Below are positions 11,330-20,666 of a stretch of 64,000 bases of DNA, piece after piece. A program made the position numbers and the translations under genes. Source of the DNA: Piper betle (taxonomy: Eukaryota > Streptophyta > Magnoliopsida > Piperales > Piperaceae); the NCBI GenBank assembly GCA_033002965.1, contig JAURVB010000674.1, forward strand, positions 1 to 64,000, read 5' to 3'. The notes under the pieces were generated by a model, which was given only the letters and a program-made list of their open reading frames with translations, was not told the origin of the DNA and searched no databases. How positions within the stretch are numbered: the first letter of the stretch is position 1; each line of letters starts with the position of its first letter.

Positions 11330-11466
11330 AGACCAAGCCACCAATAATAATAAAACAGCAAGCAAACCGATGAAGATTTTATACCAAAATGTCATGTTAT
11401 CTGACTCAATCCAACTTCTACGACCTTCAAAGTCTAGTTTGAAGCTGATACGAGGGTAAGCAAGAA
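11330..11466 (-). pseudogene. captured fragment of an unidentified membrane protein
   Basis: The minus strand reads YPRISFKLDFEGRRSWIESD, then NMTFWYKIFIGLLAVLLLLV, a basic/aromatic stretch running into one hydrophobic helix, before stops. I do not recognise the parent gene. The hydrophobic part is shared with the direct repeat at 13203-13240, so part may be duplicated filler. Confidence 0.45.
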
Positions 11467-13241
11467 ATTTTTAACTGCAAGTGCATAAGTGGTAAACAAG
11501 AAGCATGCAGTAAAACAATCCGAAATTCCATATTTAGCCCACTAGAGATTCTTGAGCATCAGAACATTTGGCAAACTTGCAATCCTTCACTTTGAACCCT
11601 TCAGTGAGCCAAATATTGTTAATAGAGCAAAAAACAGTATAATAATGTCTATTAGCAAACCCTTCAAGACAGTTTGCTTCCATCTATCATCAGCATAGAC
11701 TGCCAAGATAACAAAACATAACACAAAAGTTTTAATTATTTATTGTACCCATGGTCAATCATACCTAAGAAAAGACTTCTCCATTTTCCCTTGGGAGCTC
11801 CTTTGGTTGGGAAGTGCACTGAATGGTGATGCATAATTTTTATTTCCATGTCGCTCAAAATCAAATATGCTCAAACTGCAGAAATAAAAGTGATTATATA
11901 ATATTATTCAGGTATGAAAGCTGACACCAAGCCATTACATCACCACTCAAAATCTAAAACAAACAAATTGCTAAAGTTTCTGTATGCTAAAAGAGTTTGT
12001 TCAAAATGTTGATATGAGATTCTAAATAGTTGATCCTACTGACCAATTATTCATATATGAAGATGAAGAAACCTCATATCCAAATGACCTCAAGAATAAA
12101 CCCTAAACCCTTAGCCCACAATCCAAATGGCCTCATAGAAAAATCCTTCATAGGCAAAACAAACCTCATATAACGTCATCAAAATATTTGTCCTATTTAC
12201 CTTTTCTAAACTATCTTTTAAGCAAATTTTAGGAGTTAATTTTTTATGACTAGAAAGACTAAATTGCTCATCAAAAAACCTTACAGCCAAATACAAATGG
12301 ATGGAAATAGCCCATAAATCTAGTAGAGATTGGCAAAAATTGAGAAAAACATTATTCTACAATCAAATAAATAAACACAATTGCTTTGAAATAAACTGAC
12401 CTGCACACATCACCAACACCGTCAACAGTCACTATGAACTCAGAAATGAACTGCAAAATGTCCATCATACGCTGCAATTACATTACAGAACGCATCAGTT
12501 TCAATTCTTAATCACAGATGAGCAAAGCTTATAGACCACATAACTCAAATAGGAAAGAGAAAATTGTTCCACATTTCCACCTTTGGCACAGAATACATGA
12601 GCAAGTATGGGGTCAACGGAATTGAGACCATCTCTTCAAGCAGGAGCAGTCCAGTATACTGCCACAAATTCACCAAATAAAGCTCTGCATTCAGCATCAT
12701 TGTGCAATCATACTTGAAAATTGTAACAAGTTACATGTTTTATGTTTGATGAATGGGACATTCAACTATTTGCTAATTGGACATAATAAAACATCCACAA
12801 TGAAAAGCTTTTAATGCTTAAGATATATTCATCAACTTGAGATGAGATTAGACATTAAGTGTCACCCATTACTCACCATAATCTACCTAACTCATGAAAA
12901 TGCAGAAGTTGTACTTTTGTTTTTTGGGCAGAAAAGCAAGCATCAAAAGAGTAAACATGCCATGCTATTTTTTAAAATATATATATGTAAACATAATGTA
13001 ACTTACCTGATATAAGGCTTCAAATTCCTTTTGTACTTTATCAGTATTTTCTTTACCTCTCCACCTCTTAAGCATATAATGTGTGTTGTGAACAACAAGA
13101 GACATTGCTTCCTCTGGATCTAGAACCTGAAGCTCTTCTGAAATTGCAGCTCGACTTATAGCTGTTACAGTTCCAAAAACTGCTGCATACCACAATAAGT
13201 TGCCACCAATAATAATAAAACAGCAAGCAAACCGATGAATT
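11343..13241 (+). repeat. about 38 bp direct repeats flanking the ATG9 fragment
   Basis: GCCACCAATAATAATAAAAC followed by AGCAAGCAAACCGATGAA is present at about 11343 and again at about 13204. The second copy abuts the upstream end of the ATG9 exon near 13202, so the pair marks a junction of the captured block. Confidence 0.85.
11765..13202 (-). pseudogene. ATG9: captured ATG9 gene fragment with four exons
   Basis: Four consecutive exons of the autophagy lipid scramblase ATG9 are readable with splice sites. Exon A (13202-13007): LLWYAAVFGTVTAISRAA, then SLVVHNTHYMLKRWRGKEN. Exon B (12658-12581): YTGLLLLEEM to PYLLMYSVPK. Exon C (12471-12401): RMMDILQFISEFIVTVDGVG. Exon D (11875-11765): SLSIFDFERHGNKNYASPF to SSQGKMEKSFL. 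Junction phases agree from A to D, and acceptors are CAG or GCAG. The donor of exon B is GTGG, which is weak. The N-terminal helices and the C-terminus are absent. The gene in its normal form acts on Golgi-derived vesicles feeding the phagophore. Here it is a truncated copy with introns kept, so it was captured as DNA. It could be transcribed antisense to the left-hand fragments. Confidence 0.85.
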
Positions 13242-13598
13242 ATTAAATGACCTCTCTATACCACCCATGTACCTACTTCAATCCCCAAAGAACCAATGGA
13301 AACAACCCACCTATTAATTACAATAAAATTCAATCCTCCATCCAAATGAAGATTTTTTTCTCAAACAAAATGCCCAATTCTCCCACATACCAATTTCATC
13401 CTGCAAGCTTTCCAATAAAAAACCCAAAACATATAAAGCTTTCATCCTGCGGTCTTGGCCGACGCCCCTCTTAGGCTGTGCTAGAGCAGGTCAACCTCCC
13501 TACAACTGAAATATGTGATTTGCATGATTTTTATCCAACGGCTGAAACACTGCAGCACAGCCATCTTGGCTGTGTTGTAGTACAGCCTCCCCCTTCTC
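13242..13598. other. right end of the composite element
   Basis: No gene is seen. From 13440 the DNA turns GC-rich with GGCTGTGCTAGAGCAGG, TTATCCAACGGCTGAAAC and the paired words CAGCACAGCC and GGCTGTGTTG, forming the right terminal hairpin up to 13598. Confidence 0.6.
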
Positions 13599-14804
13599 AT
13601 ATATAGCATTTCAGTGAGACGAGATATGGGAAAATGTACTCACACGTACCATAAAAATGGGTGCACATGCCAGTCAAAGCGGGCTCTAGATTAGTGAACG
13701 GGTTGTTCCATTCCTGAGAGATCCTAACAACTCTGTGTTTGAGTTCCTCACACATAGAAAACATGGAGGTTTGCATGTACAACAATACAGCACATGTTTG
13801 TACTTGTGATTCAAAGGGTACTAAAGGCGACTGCCTAAGAGTACCTAATCTTCATGCTCAAGGCTAGGAGAATTATAGAGAAAAGGAGAGGGCCTGGGAT
13901 ATACTGGTAATCCTGAGGGACTAGAAAAGTAGAATGAGAAAATGTCGAGAGAGGTATCAATAGAGTAGTCAGTTCGGGATGCTGTCGGGTCTGCAGCCTA
14001 GTGGCTCCTTATTAGGTGTCATTTAGAGAGTTTTGGTGAAGTATATGAATGTTTTTCTTCATATCAGAGTTAGCTCTCATAGCCAATTTGATATAAATAG
14101 TAATATTTGTTACTGATGTATTTTTATGAGTTAAATGATGACTATGAGTTAAATGTGCGACCCTGGACAGAGGAGCAATAATGTCTCCTGCACACACACA
14201 TGCTAAATGATAGAATGTTTAATATTTTTTTTATGACGTCATTATATTGAGAATGATGCGATGAAATGTGAGATGTGATATCTGCTTCAGTGGAAGATTT
14301 TTTAATGATGACATGTTAATATATATATTTTAGTAAATATATTGAGAAATTGAATATGTAAAACAAGTGGGACAAGACCTAGATATGATGGGAAATATGA
14401 ATAGAATGCACAGGTGGTGGGTCGAGACCTAGATTCAGCATGATTTATATAATAGATTAGAATTCTGTGTGAATGAAATGTCTGATTTATACATATGTAT
14501 TTGTATATGTTGTTTTGACATGGTGGCCCCTAATTGCACTTTCAGGGGAGGCTATGTTTGTTTTATTTCAAGAATTTTTATTGATTTTATCGAAATTATT
14601 TTGTTTTGTGAATTGGTTGACATGCCATCCACATAGTAACATGTTAGGATTTTGTGCATTCATCCATGCATTTGCGATTAGTGTCTTCATCTTAAGACGC
14701 CGAGAGTAGATCCGTACAAGTTGGGTTCAGGTTAGTCAACCTAATTCGGGACCCATGACATTCCGATTTGGTTCTCGACCGTGAACCGGTTATGGGTTGT
14801 TACA
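13599..14804 (+). mobile_element. family A LTR copy 2, right part
   Basis: It resumes the LTR exactly where copy 2 stopped: ATATATAGC, then TTTCAGTGAGACGAGATATG. It continues in register with copy 1 (CAAAGGGTACTAAAGGCGAC near 13816, TGGTGGCCCCTAATTGCAC near 14521, TCATCTTAAGACGCCGAGAG near 14688) and ends GGGTTGTTACA at 14804. No TSD could be assigned because the left end is unclear. It directly abuts Copia coding remnants. Confidence 0.75.
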
Positions 14805-16230
14805 CTATCTCTTTATGTGAATGACATTTTATTTGTATCCAATAATAAAGACTTCATTCTTACTACTAAAAAATAGCTACACTCTCAATTTGATGTAAAG
14901 GATATGGGTGAAGCCGAATTTATACTCGGTGTTAAAATTCAGTGAGTTCGCTATAGAAAAATAATTGCTCTTTCTAAAGAACAACATATAAACAAAGTTC
15001 TTCACCTGTTCAATATGTTTAATTGTAAGTCTATGTACACTCAAATTGCTAAAGGTGAATCATTAAACATAACAATGTGCCTTAAAATAGAAGAAGAAAA
15101 ACAACAAATGTCCAAAATTTCATATTCAAATGCAATAGGTAGTTTAATGTATGCAATGATTTGTACATGACCTGATATTGTGTATGTCGTTGAATTAGTA
15201 AATAGATTTAAGTCAATTCCTAGAATGACACATTGGAAAGCTATCAAGAAGATTATGAAGTATTTAAAAGATACTATAAATTATTTCTTTTTTTATCAAG
15301 ATAATGATTTAAATTAGTCGGCTATACGGACGGTAATTGGGTGGGTGACCTTGACGGAAAAAGTCAGCATCGGGATACCTTGGACACAAAATTTGTTGCG
15401 TCTGAAATGAGATCTCAATTGTGATAATCAGGCCACAATTGCTTACATAATAGATCTCAAATATCACTGTAAAACCAAACACATAGACACCAAGTACAAT
15501 TATGTCAAAGATATTGTCCCACAAGTTGATGTCATTTTGTAATATATTAATACACGTCAAAATTGTTGGGCCTTTTTGGGCCCCAACCCAAGCTCCGAAA
15601 CCACTAGTGGACCCTTAGGGCCCCCAAAAGGGCTTTAAAAAACCAAAAGAAACTCGCAATAGGTGTCACGAGCCTCTCTTAATCCAAAAACTAGCTCAAG
15701 AATTAAGGCTTTCTCATTAGTATATATACAAGTCACCAACAACCTCTACGACCGATGTGGGACAAACCCAACAACTCCCCTTCACACATCGAGCGTGACC
15801 CGAAACCATCACCATCTAACAACTCCCCTTAAATCAGACGGCACCCACCTAGCAAACTCTCCTCAAATCATCAGGTGGAACCCATGAAGGAAACAACAAT
15901 AATCGGTGTAGACAAACCCGACTCGAACTTGGCTCTAATACCATTTATTGGGCCTTTTGGGCCCCCACCCAAGATCCAAAACCACTGTTGGACCCTTCGA
16001 GCCCCTAAAAGGGACTTTAAACAACTAAAGGAAACTCACAATAAGTGTCACAGGCCTCTCTCAATCCAAAAACTAGCTTAAGAATGCAGGCTTTCTCATT
16101 AGCCTATGTACAAATCACCAACAACTTCTACAACCGATGTAGGACAAACCCAACAAAAATGTGGCAGACTCACTTAGAAAACCAATAGGCCAAAATATGT
16201 ATAAATTTCTTATTACTACAATGGGATGAC
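14805..16230 (+). pseudogene. Copia pol remnant (RT to RNase H), interrupted by a TRIM
   Basis: The plus strand reads SLYVNDILFVSNNKDF (the reverse-transcriptase YVDD box mutated to YVND), then LHSQFDVKDMGEAEFILGVK, ALSKEQHINKVL, SNAIGSLMYAM and WKAIKKIMKYLKDT. These are the conserved Copia RT/RNase H order. Several stops are present (for example near 14870 and 15170). The frame reaches YINTRQN at 15563, is broken by the TRIM (15564-16155), and resumes after it with VADSLRKPIGQNMYKFLITT, proving the TRIM landed inside the Copia reading frame. Gag, protease and integrase are missing. Confidence 0.85.
15564..16155 (-). mobile_element. full-length TRIM retrotransposon, 592 bp
   Basis: Two terminal direct repeats of about 205 bp (15564-15773 and 15956-16155) run TGTTGGGTTTGTCC... 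to ...GGCCCAACA on the minus strand. They flank 182 bp of non-coding DNA. Next to the 5' LTR is TGGTATTAGAGCC (15954-15942), close to the TGGTATCAGAGC primer-binding site for initiator tRNA-Met. Before the 3' LTR is a purine tract AAGGGGAGT. AAAAT at 15559-15563 and 16156-16160 is a perfect 5 bp target-site duplication. The inner end of one LTR is mutated (TATTGGG). It encodes nothing and would depend on another element for movement. Confidence 0.92.
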
Positions 16231-17450
16231 ATTTAATGGAAATGTATTGTTTTTGCTTAGTCATGTGTTTACAGATTATTTTGTGTAACTATGATTTATA
16301 CTAACATGTAGAGTATCTCAATGGGAGAATAACTCACTCACACGATTATTTGCCTTTCATGTTAAAGTAACATGGAGAGACGAGATATACTATTAGTTTT
16401 AAGTGGAGACTATAAATTGTCACCTTGATAGGAGTCAAGATGAGTTGTTTTTCAATAAATGATCGAAGGAATTATGTTTCCTTTTCCGTTAAACCTAATT
16501 TTTTCATAACGATTGAATTATAATCTGTACGATGGTTTACCTAGAAAAAGACATATGAACTATACATAGGTTTTCCACCATAGTATATAATTCATACCAT
16601 ATGTGCTAATATGACAAATATAAATAACAACGGAATGATCCTTGCTTCCATGTTGTGTGAGCCCCGTAAAGGAAACTTCAACTTTATTACTCTTCTTTCT
16701 TTCAACTATTTATATCTTCGTCATATAGAAATGTTTGTTAAAGAAAGGCTATAAACACTATATCTAAAGTATACCCATTTATATACTCTATATAGAATTA
16801 AATGTAGATATAAATTGTGGAGTATAAATACATGAGGGATAAATGGACTCTACGATAACTTGGGGTATGTCCAGCACACGAGCCACTATGTAATCCTTAA
16901 GAAGTTTATAGTACGATTCATCAAATGAGTGTCCTCGTTGGTCGCACAGGTTATTTTAATTATAAACATGTTAGAATTATCGTGCACGAGAGGGAGGAGA
17001 TGATAATTTATAGGCCCATGGTAATATGGTCCACTCATCATATGCAAACAGAGATGTTAGACTTATTAAATTACCTAAATGGCCTCATTAGATAAATTAA
17101 ATTTAAATTTTAAAAAAAGTGGGCGATTAACTGTGGGGTAACTAACTCATCTTCTCCTCCACTTTAACATTCTTACGTCCTGTCAGAAGTGTAAGTTTTT
17201 TTGGTAAATCCCTCTGAATCTAACCAGTAATCTAACCTGTGGATCTAGCAATCTCCTAGTGTCTACACTCTAACCGGTGGACAAATCAACTCTTCTATTC
17301 TAATTATTAAGGTGATTTTATATTGATTCCTGTGAAGTTAATTGAGACCGCCAAGTTGTGAATAGATTTACAAGTAAATCTATTATATTATGGATTTGTA
17401 TAATCCTACACTTCAAGAAATTGTGTTTATGTGTCAACGTCGGGTTTTGA
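16231..17450. other. unassigned, probably Copia LTR and flanking DNA
   Basis: No open frame or domain is seen. A purine-rich AGTGGAGA near 16400 could be the polypurine tract of the preceding Copia element, but no LTR pair was found. Confidence 0.3.
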
Positions 17451-17469
17451 ACACAAATTTTCCCAAGCA

Positions 17470-18165
17470 TATCTGACAGCTACGAAAAGTAATTTATGGT
17501 CTGAAGCAGGTGCCTTGAGCTTGGTATACAAATTTAGCTCATTCTTATTCACGAAAAGGTTTTACTCATAACAAGCTGATATATCCTTATTCATTAACAA
17601 AATTTCTTCTGGATCATTGCATTAATTCTATACGTGGATGACATGCTTGTCAATGGGAGTCCTAAGGTGCAGTTGTTTGAGTTTCTGAATGAATTAATGT
17701 CTGAATTCTCAATGAAAGATTTGGGACAGGTGCACTACTTCTTAGGTATTGAAATTGTACATAACTCTAATGGTCTACGAAACAACTTACTATTTCATGT
17801 CCCAGTACTGAAGCCGAGTACAGGATAGCTCAAACTGCACCTAAGATAACTTGGCTTTCTTATCTACTTAATGATCTTGGGATTCCTCTACTTGTTGCTC
17901 CAAAGATATGTTGCGACAACCTGAGTGCTCTGAATCTTATAGCGAATGCTGTTCTTCATTCCGGATCGAAGCATGTTCAAATCGACTATCACTTTATTCG
18001 AGAGAGAGAGTAGCCCTCAAACTTGTCGAAACAGTGTACATTAACAGCTCTGAGTAGATTGCATATTTCTTCACAAAGGCATTGTTGCAGCAATCGTTTT
18101 TGAAGCTGTGTATGAAGTTTAATCTTTTACCAAGATTAGCTTGCCCATGGATGTGAAAATGTGAA
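17470..18165 (+). pseudogene. second Copia pol remnant (RT and RNase H)
   Basis: The plus strand reads LRKVIYGLKQVP then AWYTNLAHSYS around 17475-17550. It goes on to LYVDDMLVNGSPKVQLFEFL and MSEFSMKDLGQVHYFLGIEI at 17625-17755, with an intact YVDD catalytic box. After a frame change it reads CCDNLSALNLIANAVLHSGS and HVQIDYHFIRERE at 17908-18010, then IAYFFTKALLQQ, the RNase H/C-terminal signature. The wording differs from the remnant at 14.8 kb, so this is another Copia lineage. Frameshifts and stops make it dead. Confidence 0.88.
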
Positions 18166-18169
18166 TATA

Positions 18170-20094
18170 TAAGCTCAACTAATTACCGAACTTTTGAATT
18201 CAAAGGTGATGATTATAGCGAATTATCAACGGCATAGATCCATATTTATCTTATCCGTTGTGCACGGTTCAGATTAGAACTCCTACTCTTTGATCGAACG
18301 GTCATGTTCTTATAATTTGTGTTGCTATTTTTTCTTCTCATCGGCATTGGGGATCCATTAACAGCTTGGAGGGGAAGACTACAGATGCAACTCGATGGAC
18401 GGAGTGGCTCTAATTGGCCGGAATATTGCATGAAATTTTTGGCAACAGAAGTTTTTCTCAGACTTGGGGTAGTCTTTTCCGGTAAATCAATGGGCATTCA
18501 GAAGCACGAAGCATTCATTGGCTTGGAATGATACCATGCAATGTAAGGAGTCCAATGTGGTAGTGGTGTGATGGCCAACAGTGGCTCATGTTGGCCGGGA
18601 AATTGGTACTTTGTGTGTTATTTCTTGAAATGCAGCAAACTTTGGGGGGTTGATTTCCAGCGATTGGGTGGGCACACTGGGAATAAAGACCGCTGGGACT
18701 TGCGAGCAATTATTAGGAACGCCATCCAAGGGGCATGATGGGACGCACACCTGAAGAAAGAGTCCAAAATAGGGGGGGAAATGAAGAAAATGACTCCCCC
18801 TGTGTGCTCCCCCGTATGGGCGTTCCCAAGACCTGGCAGGACTTACAGTATGCTACAAGGTCCATGCGTAAGTAGGCAGAGCTTTGAAGGAAGTGGCTCC
18901 CATTGTCAAAATCTTGCCAGCAATTTGGTAGCTTGCTGTACTGAAAACTTTTGTTTTTGTTCTGCTCCTGACAGCAATAGACCTTCATGACGGCAAGGTA
19001 AGGCTTTGCTTGGCTTCAAATGCATTGGACAGTGGGTTGGTAGTGAAGTGGGTCACCGGAGGCACCTCTCCGACGAGCCCTTTCTATCTTCTTATCGGCT
19101 ACACTGCCTTAAGGTCGTCAGCTCTTGTTTTTTTTATGACAACGTGATTTTATTTGAACGAGATCACGCTTGGATAAAACAGGCAATCCTAGGGCAGAAC
19201 AAGCAATCCTAGGGCAGAACAACGTGATTTTTTTTATGAAAGAAAATCACACTTAGAAAAACAAGCAATCCTAGGGCAGAACAAAACATAAAAAACCAAG
19301 GATAGAACCAAAAAACTACCCTAAAGATCACCGAAGAACAAAAGAATGAGCGAGAGAAAACTCCCCCAAAAGCCTGCGATGATGAGTCCAGAAATAGATC
19401 TATACGACAAGTGCTCGGGTAGAAGGGATCAGGAGTCGGGGGGTTCAGAAGAGACGCTCAAAAAATTGCCATCCGTGCCAATGCGGGAAAGTTAAGCTGT
19501 CCGATATACTGTTTTAGCTTTTCTTCCTAGGTTACGCAACGTTAAGTTTCCTTCCCCACTTCTTTCCCCTCCTATTATTGCTTGCCCCCTTTCCCCCCTT
19601 ATATAGACTTCTTAGGTTTTCTTCGGTTCTTTGATTCATAATATACAATCTTAGCCACCTCACACACTTATCATTTGTCTCCTCCCTCAATCCTAAGCCG
19701 TTTTTTCCTATACGGTGGCTATCTTGATACAACTTGAACAAGTGACAGCAGTGTGAGTTGTTGTAGGACAAATAAATACTGTAACAAATAAAATTTAGGA
19801 AGTCTAAAACTTGTCGCCAATATAACGGAGTAACCATGAATAACATAATTTTTTAAACACATAGCCTATGTTATCCAAAAAAATCATTAAGTAAATGTTT
19901 ATTTAAAACATACACTTTATTAAACGACTTAATTCCTTTTTTTTATTTGAACCGCCGTGAATTATTTCGGTCATGGCATTAATAGACGTACGGTGGAGCC
20001 TCTAGATTTATGGGATCTTTTTACCAGGCCTCAGGTACGACCAAGTGACTTGTCCCATCAACTGACGAAAGCGAAACTCCACTCATTCACCCAG
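18170..20094. other. unassigned intergenic stretch
   Basis: Short frames at 18319-18531 and 18713-18990 show no recognisable domain. CAATCCTAGGGCAGAACAA occurs three times (about 19183, 19204 and 19266), with GTGATTTT-type words around it. No gene is supported. Confidence 0.35.
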
Positions 20095-20510
20095 TAACCT
20101 TCTAACTCTTCTAACCTTGTAACCTTCTAATCATCTATCCTTCTAATTTATAATCTTTTAATCTTTTAATCTTTTAATCTTTTAATCTTCTAACCTTATA
20201 ATCTTTTAATCTTTTAATTTTTCTTTGAATTTTCGAATTTTTGAATCTTCTAATCTTTAAATCTTATAATCTTGTTTAATCTTCTAATCTTCTAATCTTC
20301 CATCTTTGAATCTTTTAATCTTCTTTTCGAATCTTTTAATCTTTAAATCTTATAATCTTTAATCTTCTTATCTTCTTATCTTTATTTCTAATCTTCCCAT
20401 CTTCCAATTTTTAAATCTTTCTATTTTCTTAATCTTCTTTCTAAACTTCTAATCTTCCTATTATTTTAATCTTTTTTCTAATCATCTAATCTTCTAATCT
20501 TCAAGATTAT
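20095..20510. repeat. CTAATCTT/TTAATCTT short tandem repeat, about 400 bp
   Basis: Dozens of imperfect 7-10 bp units of the type TCTTCTAA, TCTTTTAA make a pyrimidine-rich strand. The array ends about 155 bp before the start codon of the J-domain gene, so it lies in its promoter or 5' leader region. Confidence 0.9.
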
Positions 20511-20666
20511 AAAAAACAAAAATCATGGACCCCAATCCATCTGACAAAAGTTACACCACCCCCTCCCACTCTTCTTACTAAAATCGCCTCCCAACTCACC
20601 AAACTCGCCCCTCCCCTAACCCAACCCCAATCGCCGCCGCCTGCTCCTCTCCCTCGCCGCCGAAGA

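Larger units (their letters stand above)
10727..12965. repeat. 36-37 bp inverted repeats
   Basis: The segment at 10727-10763 (GGCATGGCGTGTTTACTC, then TTTTGATGCTTGCTTTTCT) is the reverse complement of 12930-12965 apart from about one mismatch and an end base. The arms enclose the ERF and most of the ATG9 fragments. They may be ends of an inner unit or marks of filler DNA copied during break repair. Confidence 0.85.
6009..13598. mobile_element. Pack-MULE-like composite element carrying host gene fragments
   Basis: This 7.6 kb block interrupts the family A LTR precisely: LTR sequence stops at the TA run near 6000 and resumes at 13607. Both sides carry ATATATAG (6001-6008 and 13599-13606), a possible 8-9 bp target duplication. 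The termini are related inverted repeats. The left end begins GAAATAAGC and reaches CTGTCCTGCAGGACAGCC; the right end, read inward on the minus strand, begins GAGAAGGGGG and reaches CTGTACTACAACACAGCC, 14 of 18 positions alike. Both then show a CCGTTRGAT subterminal motif. Inside are exon-intron fragments of PRL1, an FRS gene, an ERF gene and ATG9, in both orientations. No transposase is seen, so it would be non-autonomous. Retained introns point to DNA-level capture. MULE is favoured over hAT or Helitron, but the class is inferred. Confidence 0.65.

Noticed and set aside
6009..13598. Helitron as the class of the composite element
   Set aside because: No TC start or CTRR end with a 3' hairpin was found at the edges; inverted ends and a possible TSD argue for a TIR element. 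Not fully excluded.
18246..18990. Several short frames on both strands
   Set aside because: No domain and no consistent gene structure; left as unassigned.
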